Source: Flavobacteriales bacterium (GTDB taxonomy: Bacteria > Bacteroidota > Bacteroidia > Flavobacteriales_D > Sanyastnellaceae). From it: a stretch of 5,740 nt of DNA. Shown piece by piece: positions 1 through 4,736 of the stretch. The DNA lies in NCBI GenBank assembly GCA_030728235.1, contig JANRAA010000123.1, forward strand, positions 1 to 5,740, written 5' to 3'. How positions within the stretch are numbered: position 1 is the first letter of the stretch; every line of letters begins with the position of its first letter. The notes below the pieces were generated by a model, which was not told where the DNA came from, ran no database searches, and worked only from the letters and a program-made list of their open reading frames with translations. The translations under genes were made by a program, and so were the position numbers.

Positions 1-11
1 ATCAAGCAGGT

Positions 12-386
12 TTAAAGCTCTTCGATTTCAATCATTTTAAAAGGGATGTTGATGATAGCGTCGTAATCTTCGCCAGCTTCCAGCATGTCTTCATCATCTT
101 CTTCATAATACCAATTGATCACAATCTCATGGTTTACCGCTTCAAGCTTTTTGAACAAATCGAGAATACACTTCGAAGAGCTTGTGTTAAAATACTCCAG
201 TTGGATGTTGACCGTCGTTTTGTTTTGAGGAGACTTGCTGTACGATTCAATCCAATCTATAAGAGGCTTATAAAACTCGATTGAATTTTCAGGTATCGAT
301 CTACCTTTAATATCCAAAACCCCTTCTTCAGCTAGGAAATTAACAGTTGGTGTTTTTGGGCTGCCTTCAATACGAATATCATCCAT
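12..386 (-). CDS. siaC: SiaC-family regulatory phosphoprotein (DUF1987)
   Basis: This 124-residue protein matches the SiaC/DUF1987 family, small STAS-like phosphoproteins. In Pseudomonas aeruginosa SiaC is phosphorylated on Thr68 by SiaB, dephosphorylated by SiaA, and in its unphosphorylated form activates the diguanylate cyclase SiaD. Visible family features are the N-terminal IEGSPKTP stretch, GRSIPENSIEFYKPL near residues 28-42, the phospho-acceptor segment YFNTSSSK near 65-72, and an acidic C-terminal WYYEEDDEDM segment. I chose the ATG at 386: it gives the normal length and puts the Thr of NTSS at position 68, as in Pseudomonas. An in-frame TTG at 392 would add two residues and overlap the siaB stop codon. 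The gene starts 2 bp after siaB ends, so the two are very probably cotranscribed. Its regulatory target is not in the window and may not be a cyclase in this organism. Confidence 0.87.
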   Translation of the reverse strand: MDDIRIEGSPKTPTVNFLAEEGVLDIKGRSIPENSIEFYKPLIDWIESYSKSPQNKTTVNIQLEYFNTSSSKCILDLFKKLEAVNHEIVINWYYEEDDEDMLEAGEDYDAIINIPFKMIEIEEL

Positions 387-388
387 CT

Positions 389-925
389 TCAAGATACTTT
401 TACGTTAAAACAAAAGAATAAGCGTTCTTCATCCATTGGTGAGAAAGAATATTCTAGTTCATTACCAGATTTTCGTGCAATATCGATAAATCCTAAGCCC
501 GCACCACCTACCTCTGATATTTTTCCGTTAACAAGTTGGTCTTGATATTCTTTTTTACGTTTGTCAGGTTCAAGATCGTTGAGCTGGTCAATACGCGATT
601 GCAATTCCGGATAAATGTCTTTAGGCACAGCGTTACCGGTAGCTATGCGAATGCCTTCTGGTGTTGAGACCATGATCACCACACCATTTCCAGGCTCATC
701 TTTTTTGTGGGTTGAGTGCTTTTGGAGGTTTTGCAAACACTCTACTAGAATATGAAACGCGCGTTTTCGGGTTCCTGTGGCGCAACCCATTAACATTAGT
801 TTCCTTTCTGCTACATCGAGCAGTCCGTCAAGCATTGGACTCGAGATATCACCTCGAAAAGCCAGCATAACTCCTTTGTCGTTGAAGTGACCAAAGTTGT
901 TAAAGAGATCATTGTTTTCCTTCAC
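389..925 (-). CDS. siaB: SiaB-family protein kinase (DUF6272)
   Basis: This 178-residue cytoplasmic protein resembles SiaB, a single-domain kinase with a GHKL/HATPase-like fold that phosphorylates SiaC. The N-box-like segment VECLQNLQKHS lies at about residues 61-71, with E62, N66 and H70 in the positions expected to bind Mg-ATP. A glycine-rich lid, GGAGLGFIDIARKSG, lies at about 140-154. The length is normal for the family and there are no sensor or membrane segments, so input must come from elsewhere. The start is GTG at 925. A TAA codon directly precedes it in frame and the next in-frame ATG is codon 20, next to the first conserved block (MLAFRG), so GTG is the best choice. The gene is followed by siaC after 2 bp. 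The phosphatase SiaA is not visible and could lie beyond the left edge. An anti-sigma-factor-like kinase is the nearest alternative, but the adjacent SiaC argues for SiaB. Confidence 0.85.
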   Translation of the reverse strand: MKENNDLFNNFGHFNDKGVMLAFRGDISSPMLDGLLDVAERKLMLMGCATGTRKRAFHILVECLQNLQKHSTHKKDEPGNGVVIMVSTPEGIRIATGNAVPKDIYPELQSRIDQLNDLEPDKRKKEYQDQLVNGKISEVGGAGLGFIDIARKSGNELEYSFSPMDEERLFFCFNVKVS

Positions 926-949
926 TTAGTCGTGTTTTAGTAAATAAAC

Positions 950-979
950 AACTCAAGTTTAGGCAGCAAGTATTGAGTT
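950..979 (-). promoter_or_regulatory. Inverted repeat in the siaB leader
   Basis: AACTCAA (950-956) and TTGAGTT (973-979) form a perfect 7-bp inverted repeat with a 16-nt spacer, between the proposed siaB promoter and its GTG start. It could fold in the leader RNA or bind a dimeric regulator. It is AT-rich and short, so chance is a real possibility. Confidence 0.2.
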
Positions 980-988
980 TTGGTGACG

Positions 989-996
989 CAAAGTTA
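989..996 (-). promoter_or_regulatory. Putative -7 element of the siaB-siaC promoter
   Basis: The minus strand reads TAACTTTG here, an exact match to the Bacteroidota -7 consensus TAnnTTTG. Transcription would begin at about 983 and give a leader of about 58 nt before the siaB GTG. I see no good -33 TTG/TTTG at the usual spacing, so the call rests on the -7 box and its position. Confidence 0.4.
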
Positions 997-1049
997 TTCG
1001 CATTTCCTAATATTGCTAATTATTATGTGTAGGAAGAATCTTAAAGAGC

Positions 1050-1793
1050 ATGTCGGATAAAGATAAGAGTGAATGGTTTAAGGCATGGTTTAATTCGCCG
1101 TACTATCATATTTTGTATGATAACCGCAATGATGCCGAGGCTGAGGAGTTTATTCATCAGTTGGTAAATTTTTTGAATCTGGCGAAATCATCGTCGGTTC
1201 TTGATCTTGCCTGCGGCGATGGCAGACACTGTCGTGTTTTTGCAAATAAAGGGTTCGATGTTACTGGCCTTGATCTGGCGCCCGAAAGTATCAAGGTCGC
1301 TAGGGAGAAATCGGGGCCGCATCAGCGTTATGGCGTAGCAGATATGCGGACATTTGATCTTCACAAACAATTTGATCTTATAACCAATCTGTTCACCAGT
1401 TTCGGATATTTCGATAGTAGCATTGAGAATGCAAAAGTACTGGGTCGTATTCGCAAGCACCTTCAACCGGATGGAATATTCGTCCTCGATTTTTTGAACC
1501 TTACATCACTCGAACGCACCTTGGTAGCAAATGAAGTTATTGAGAAAGAAGGGGTAAGGTTCAATATTTCAAGAAGGATAGAGGGAGGACAGATCATTAA
1601 GAATATCAACTTTGAAGAGAATGGAAATACCCATGAGTTCGCAGAATTTGTCCAAGCATTGTCGATAGATGAATTAACTTCGCTTTTTATCGATGCAGGA
1701 TTTAGGATCTTAGCTACCTTTGGCGATTATTTTTTGAATGAATACAGCCGCACTGAATCGCCACGTGTGATACTTCTCGCCACAAAAGCATGA
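1050..1793 (+). CDS. Class I SAM-dependent methyltransferase
   Basis: This 247-residue soluble protein has a complete class I methyltransferase core. Motif I, VLDLACGDGR, is at about 50-59 and binds S-adenosylmethionine. The acidic residue that contacts the ribose is D75 in VTGLDLA, a post-II aspartate lies in VADMR (about 96-100), and motif IV is FDLITNLFTSFGYF at about 108-121. The N-terminus carries WFNSPYYHILY (13-23 region), which I recognise from Bacteroidota proteins of this type; the substrate is unknown to me. The C-terminal third, about 145-247, probably forms the substrate cap. Start: ATG at 1050, with a purine-rich AAAGAG five bases upstream. The stop overlaps the start of the ZIP transporter gene (ATGA at 1790-1793), so the two are translationally coupled. 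I infer an operon with the transporter; methylation of a metallophore or a metal-dependent substrate is possible but unsupported. Confidence 0.85.
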   Translation: MSDKDKSEWFKAWFNSPYYHILYDNRNDAEAEEFIHQLVNFLNLAKSSSVLDLACGDGRHCRVFANKGFDVTGLDLAPESIKVAREKSGPHQRYGVADMRTFDLHKQFDLITNLFTSFGYFDSSIENAKVLGRIRKHLQPDGIFVLDFLNLTSLERTLVANEVIEKEGVRFNISRRIEGGQIIKNINFEENGNTHEFAEFVQALSIDELTSLFIDAGFRILATFGDYFLNEYSRTESPRVILLATKA

Positions 1794-2548
1794 ACGGAAT
1801 ATTATTGAACAGTCTGATACTTTTTTCTACGGCACTAGTTGGCGGAGGAATAATATTGTTGTGGGGAAAGAAGTGGCTAAACCATTTGGGATTGATGCTC
1901 ACATTTGGTGGGGCCTACCTCATGGGGTTGGTGTTTTTGCATCTGGTTCCAGAGCTTTTTTCGACAAACGCCGTTAATGCCGGTTGGTATGTGTTAGCGG
2001 GCTTCATGCTTCAGGTGTTGTTGGAGTATATGAGTCAAGGGCTTGAGCACGGACACTTTCATGAGCATGAAGGGAATGCCCATAAGTCTTTCCCCGTCAT
2101 GATTTTCGTGAGTTTATGCTTGCACGCTTTTATTGAAGCCATGCCTTTGGCAGGGGGGGTACATGACCACGGACATGCACATCAGCACATTCATTTGGCA
2201 TCGCAATCGCTGCTGATAGGATTGGTCGTGCACAAGTTTCCAGTAGCCATGGTGCTTGCAGGTATGTTGATGGGGTCGAATTTGAAACAGGCATTGCAAT
2301 GGTTGTTTGTTGCGATTTTTGGATTGATGCCAGTTCTAGGAATCGTTATTGGCGACAGCATCATTCATGCTTTCCCAGAAGGGATAGATCAGTTTATGAC
2401 AGCCATGAGTGGTATCTTGATAGGTATACTTCTGCACATTTCGACAACCATACTTTTTGAGAGTTCAGACGGACACAGATTCAATTTTGTGAAGTTGATG
2501 GTCGTAGTGATTGGGATTGCAATTGCGGCCCTCACTTTGGGACATTAA
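1790..2548 (+). CDS. ZIP-family metal transporter
   Basis: This 252-residue membrane protein has about seven or eight hydrophobic segments and the ZIP layout, so it probably imports zinc or another divalent metal. TM2 carries GLVFLHLVPEL (46-56). A histidine-rich loop follows TM3 (H87, H89, H91, H93, H98). TM4 carries LHAFIEAMPL, with H112 and E116 where ZIPs have the HNxxD/E metal site. A second histidine cluster lies at 125-135 (HDHGHAHQHIH). TM5 carries HKFPVA (148-153), where canonical ZIPs have HExPHE, so K149 replaces the first carboxylate. A late helix carries LLHISTTILFE (214-224). The two histidine loops are typical metal-sensing or metal-delivery elements. The length is normal. The start overlaps the methyltransferase stop as ATGA, indicating coupled translation. 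No metal-regulator operator is recognisable upstream of the operon. Confidence 0.88.
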   Translation: MNGILLNSLILFSTALVGGGIILLWGKKWLNHLGLMLTFGGAYLMGLVFLHLVPELFSTNAVNAGWYVLAGFMLQVLLEYMSQGLEHGHFHEHEGNAHKSFPVMIFVSLCLHAFIEAMPLAGGVHDHGHAHQHIHLASQSLLIGLVVHKFPVAMVLAGMLMGSNLKQALQWLFVAIFGLMPVLGIVIGDSIIHAFPEGIDQFMTAMSGILIGILLHISTTILFESSDGHRFNFVKLMVVVIGIAIAALTLGH

Positions 2549-2587
2549 CAAATTTCATCAACAGAATTAGGGAAATTATTCACATCT

Positions 2588-2944
2588 TTGTATAATCAAA
2601 GGAAGGATAGTGGTTTTCACGATCCAAATTTAAAGACTCAGCAAGTGGAAGTTATTCGCACAGAGGGAGCAAGTTGCATGGAAGGATTCATCGCTAGGGC
2701 GGGAAGTCTTACTTTGAATCACGATGCAATCGTCTTTGAATACAAGGATCACAAACAGTTTCAACCCGTTTCAGTTCCACTTGTCGATATTGATAAGGTT
2801 GATTACTTCCGAACTTTGTCTATTATACCCAACGGATTGTCGGTTTTTCTGCGAAGCGGCGACATGATTCATTTCATTGTCGACGATAGAAAGTCATGGC
2901 AAGACGCTATTTTGAAAGCCAAGAAAGCGAAGACAGGAGTTTAA
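2588..2944 (+). CDS. Small GRAM/PH-like domain protein
   Basis: This soluble protein of up to 118 residues resembles GRAM/PH-like domains of Bacteroidota. It shows the opening EGASCMEGFIARAGSLTL (about 26-43), a central VPLVDIDKVDYF (63-74), the turn IIPNGLSVFL (79-88) and the closing FIVDDRKSWQDAI (96-108). These domains are a seven-stranded barrel capped by a helix and often bind lipids or proteins; the ligand here is unknown. The start is uncertain. The listed start is TTG (2588), and GTG at 2645 is the other candidate, giving about 99 residues. The first ATG (2678) would cut into the first strand of the domain. The frame is the same as that of the preceding ZIP gene, which stops 39 bp upstream, and the region between has no other stop. 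It probably belongs to the methyltransferase-ZIP operon. There is no signal peptide or membrane segment. Confidence 0.7.
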   Translation: MYNQRKDSGFHDPNLKTQQVEVIRTEGASCMEGFIARAGSLTLNHDAIVFEYKDHKQFQPVSVPLVDIDKVDYFRTLSIIPNGLSVFLRSGDMIHFIVDDRKSWQDAILKAKKAKTGV

Positions 2945-2985
2945 TCTGTTTTGCGTGTACTAATAGTTTTCACCCTTAGATTGTT

Positions 2986-3006
2986 AGCAACCGAAGAGTC
3001 GGTGCT
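2986..3006. other. Small hairpin in a convergent intergenic region
   Basis: ACCGA (2990-2994) pairs with TCGGT (2999-3003) across an AGAG loop, and AGC (2986-2988) pairs with GCT (3004-3006) beyond a single bulged A. This gives an 8-bp stem about 40 bp after the GRAM-like gene. No T-tract follows on either strand, so it could be a weak or factor-assisted terminator or simply a chance stem. Confidence 0.25.
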
Positions 3007-3033
3007 GTGAGAGATGAGAGAAGAATTGCTAAC

Positions 3034-3270
3034 TTATGCTAACCAAATTTGCTTATGAAGACGTTCAGTACAAAACTTATAAATGAGAAAGTAGAGTTCA
3101 TCTTTATCAAAAAGAAAGACTCGCGGCGCATCTTGATTTTCGCGCATTATCTCAACTGATTGTAACCATTCTATTTGTTCTCCGTAAGATTCGGGTATCG
3201 AGTTATTAACCTAACCAGACACCCGTGAAACGCTGTAGAATAAGAATAAACATCCGAAAGTTCGAATCAA
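3034..3270 (-). pseudogene. Possible remnant reading frame with one amber stop
   Basis: On the minus strand one frame is open from about 3306 to a TAA at 3036-3034 except for a single TAG at 3213-3211. The part after the TAG encodes 58 residues of ordinary-looking composition, for example PESYGEQIEWLQSVEIM and then VFLFDKDELYFLIYKF. The part before it, from a TTG at 3270, is hydrophobic (GCLFLFYSV) and resembles a signal peptide. The only in-frame ATG after the TAG leaves just 37 residues. I recognise no family. It lies downstream of HMG-CoA lyase on the same strand. A frame this long is not rare by chance, so this is a weak call. Confidence 0.17.
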
Positions 3271-3327
3271 TTCAATTGTACCGAAAGCATTACGGCTTCG
3301 AGGTATTCAACCATTGTTTGAACTAGC

Positions 3328-4176
3328 CTAAGAGAAAATTTCCTGAGAAATCTTCAGGCACTCAACCAAGATATTTTCATCCACCAAGCATTCGATCTCC
3401 TGTTCATTGAACCAGGAGATCATTTTTTCTGTAGGCATGTTGCCGGTTAAATCATCGGCAGCCATCGGACATCCACCGAATCCTTTTAACGCTCCATCAA
3501 AACGTCGACATCCGGCATGGTATGCCGACTCGATTTTTTCGCGCCAAGAATCTGGCGTTGTATGCAGGTGAGCACCAAATTCAACATCTGGTAATTCTTT
3601 GATACAAGCCGAAAACAAGGGTTCTATGTTCTCAGGCTTGGATGAGCCTATGGTATCGCTCAGGGCTAAAATTCTGATGTCAAAATCCTTAGATAAACGC
3701 TCGCTCCAGCCTAAAACCAAATCGGGGTGCCAAGCTTCATGGTATGGATTGCCAAAAGCCATTGATAGATAAACGACCAATTCCTGATTGCTCTTCGCAC
3801 AAATGTTGCGTATGGCCTCAACGCGCTTCAACGAATTTTCAATAGAAGCATTGGTATTGCGCTGTTGGAAGATTTCGGAGACCGAAAAAGGGTATCCCAA
3901 GAATGAAATTTGCTCATGAGATGCCGCGTCCATAGCGCCGCGCTCATTGGCTACAATCGCCAATAGCTTTGACGACGTTTTCGAAAGGTCCAATCCTTCT
4001 AAAACAGCTGCTGTATCGCGCATCTGTGGAATCGCTTTTGGAGAAACAAAACTCCCAAAGTCGATGGTGTCGAACCCAGCAGACAACAACGCGTTGATGT
4101 ATTTCGTTTTTAAGGCTGTAGGCACAAAATCGTGCAGACCTTGCATGGCATCACGCGGACATTCGATGATTTTCAT
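3328..4176 (-). CDS. Hydroxymethylglutaryl-CoA lyase
   Basis: This 282-residue cytosolic enzyme of the DRE-TIM metallolyase family cleaves HMG-CoA to acetoacetate and acetyl-CoA, the last step of leucine catabolism. The TIM barrel begins with IIECPRDAMQG (3-13), with R8 and D9 as the catalytic Arg-Asp pair. SFVSPKAIPQM (42-52) is the second family block. The metal-binding HxH is in FGAHLHTTP (H203, H205). The lyase signature GGCPMAADDLTGN (234-246) holds the catalytic loop cysteine C236 and the asparagine N246. In the position of the usual glutamate before SFVSPK (E72 in the human enzyme) it has aspartate, D39; as far as I recall this is common in Bacteroidota homologues. The length is slightly below the usual 300, without an obvious deletion. 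Start: ATG at 4176, directly before the conserved first strand. It is divergent from the receiver gene and no leucine-degradation partner is in view. Homocitrate-type synthases are excluded by the GGCP loop signature. Confidence 0.9.
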   Translation of the reverse strand: MKIIECPRDAMQGLHDFVPTALKTKYINALLSAGFDTIDFGSFVSPKAIPQMRDTAAVLEGLDLSKTSSKLLAIVANERGAMDAASHEQISFLGYPFSVSEIFQQRNTNASIENSLKRVEAIRNICAKSNQELVVYLSMAFGNPYHEAWHPDLVLGWSERLSKDFDIRILALSDTIGSSKPENIEPLFSACIKELPDVEFGAHLHTTPDSWREKIESAYHAGCRRFDGALKGFGGCPMAADDLTGNMPTEKMISWFNEQEIECLVDENILVECLKISQEIFS

Positions 4177-4188
4177 AGCTTATAAATA

Positions 4189-4205
4189 GTGTAGGAGGAA
4201 TCTTA
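4189..4205 (+). repeat. 17-bp element, second copy of the one at 1027-1043
   Basis: GTGTAGGAGGAATCTTA here differs by one base from GTGTAGGAAGAATCTTA at 1027-1043. The first copy ends 6 bp before the methyltransferase ATG; this one lies between the divergent lyase and receiver genes, in the lyase leader on the opposite strand. Here TGTAGGA (4190-4196) also pairs with TCCTACA (4225-4231). The role is unknown; it could be a shared operator or chance similarity. Confidence 0.3.
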
Positions 4206-4246
4206 CGATAGAGGTAGTGATGCATCCTACATGAAAAACAGGATTA

Positions 4247-4254
4247 CAAAGATA
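4247..4254 (-). promoter_or_regulatory. Putative -7 element for HMG-CoA lyase
   Basis: The minus strand reads TATCTTTG, an exact TAnnTTTG match. Transcription would start near 4241 with a leader of about 65 nt. The box shares its TA with the plus-strand box at 4253-4260. No convincing -33 element is visible. Confidence 0.4.
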
Positions 4255-4260
4255 GCTTTG
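4253..4260 (+). promoter_or_regulatory. Putative -7 element for the receiver gene
   Basis: TAGCTTTG is an exact TAnnTTTG match, placing transcription start near 4265 and leaving a leader of about 14 nt before the ATG at 4279. It supports that ATG over the longer reading-frame start at 4231, which would lie upstream of the promoter. No clear -33 box is seen. Confidence 0.4.
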
Positions 4261-4278
4261 ATTAACAAAGATCGCCCT

Positions 4279-4656
4279 ATGAAAAGCATTCTAATCATCG
4301 ACTCTGATGTTATCACATCGGCACTAACCGCAAAGTTTCTCTCAAACTACGGTCACTCAGTATACGTAGCTCACGATGGAAAGGAAGGATTGGATCGCAT
4401 GGGGAAGCAGCGTTTTGATCTCGTTTTATCGGAGGTAGAACTAAACGGACTTTCTGGTTTTGATACATTGAAACTCATGCGCAAGTGTTATACAGATGTA
4501 CCTTTCGCATTTTTGACGTCTGACGACGATCGTGCCACCAGGGCAGAAGCTGAGATGATGGGTGCCATGGCATTGATCAGTAAACGTCAAGAATATATCA
4601 ATCTGCCGTTCATCTTGGAAAAGTTTTTTTATCCAAGCCACGACCTAGTGGCTTGA
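4279..4656 (+). CDS. Stand-alone receiver-domain protein with altered phospho-site
   Basis: This 125-residue protein is a single response-regulator receiver (REC) domain with no output domain. It opens with KSILIIDSDV (2-11), where D8 is retained but the second acidic-pocket residue is S9, followed by D10. The phospho-acceptor strand is DLVLSEVELNGLSGFD (47-62): by alignment with the standard DLVLxDxxMPxMxG pattern the acceptor aspartate is replaced by E52 and the proline by N56. The switch threonine T80 (FLTS) and the conserved lysine K102 (ALISKR) are kept. Such proteins usually act by docking; Glu at this site may mimic the phosphorylated state or abolish switching. I chose ATG 4279 because REC domains begin at this strand and a promoter box lies just upstream; an ATG at 4231 would add 16 residues unlike the family. 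No histidine kinase is nearby. A perfect hairpin overlaps the stop. Confidence 0.8.
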   Translation: MKSILIIDSDVITSALTAKFLSNYGHSVYVAHDGKEGLDRMGKQRFDLVLSEVELNGLSGFDTLKLMRKCYTDVPFAFLTSDDDRATRAEAEMMGAMALISKRQEYINLPFILEKFFYPSHDLVA

Positions 4657-4674
4657 TGTAACCCTTTTTCTTTT
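4634..4674 (+). terminator. Possible intrinsic terminator of the receiver gene
   Basis: CAAGCCAC (4634-4641) and GTGGCTTG (4648-4655) form a perfect 8-bp stem with a 6-nt loop covering the last codons and most of the stop codon. A T-rich run, TTTTTCTTTT, lies at 4665-4674, nine bases after the stem. The gap to the T-run is longer than in classical terminators, which lowers confidence. Confidence 0.38.
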
Positions 4675-4684
4675 CGTGTCGTAA

Positions 4685-4736
4685 ACGTGTCTGGGAAGTT
4701 AGCTGTGAAGCAGGAATGAAAGCTAAACAGACACGT
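4685..4736 (+). promoter_or_regulatory. Two-part inverted repeat around the small-gene start
   Basis: ACGTGTCTG (4685-4693) is the exact reverse complement of CAGACACGT (4728-4736). Inside it, TTAGCT (4699-4704) pairs with AGCTAA (4721-4726). The result is a 9-bp outer stem, a 5/1 internal loop, a 6-bp inner stem and a 16-nt loop. The loop contains AGGA and the ATG at 4716, and the outer stem ends directly before the in-frame ATG at 4737. In RNA this could control translation start; in DNA it could be an operator. Confidence 0.42.

Larger units (their letters stand above)
2945..3327. other. 383-bp region without a convincing gene
   Basis: This region lies between the tail ends of the convergent GRAM-like gene and HMG-CoA lyase gene. 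It holds no long open frame, no tRNA-like fold that I can see and no known riboswitch. Contents: a small hairpin at 2986-3006, an 8-bp inverted repeat GTTAGCAA (2983-2990)/TTGCTAAC (3026-3033) with a further GCTAAC at 3038-3043, a direct repeat CCGAAAG at 3253-3259 and 3281-3287, and a possible decayed minus-strand frame at 3034-3270. Neither flanking gene has a classical hairpin plus T-tract terminator here. Confidence 0.6.

Noticed and set aside
387..392. TTG at 392 as the siaC start, overlapping the siaB stop as TTGA
   Set aside because: The ATG at 386 is closer to the normal family N-terminus and puts the phospho-acceptor at the expected residue 68.
1008..1015. TAATATTG as a plus-strand -7 box for the methyltransferase
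   Set aside because: One mismatch to TAnnTTTG, and the nearest TTTG upstream (979-982) is about 25 bp away, too far for the usual spacing.
2983..3043. Integron attC-like site
   Set aside because: The arms read GTTAGCA and TGCTAAC, which do not fit the RYYYAAC/GTTRRRY core, and no cassette or integrase is present.
3055..3159. Plus-strand 34-codon ORF starting MKTFSTKLINEKVEF
   Set aside because: Short, lysine-rich by low-complexity chance, no ribosome site, and antisense to another weak frame.
4220..4234. Four-codon leader ORF (ATG CAT CCT ACA TGA) with GAGG upstream, overlapping the ATG at 4231
   Set aside because: The likely promoter of the receiver gene is downstream of it, so it would not be in the transcript; so short an ORF is easily chance.
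4231..4278. N-terminal extension of the receiver protein from ATG 4231
   Set aside because: The 16 extra residues do not resemble a receiver domain, there is no ribosome site, and the -7 box lies inside this stretch.
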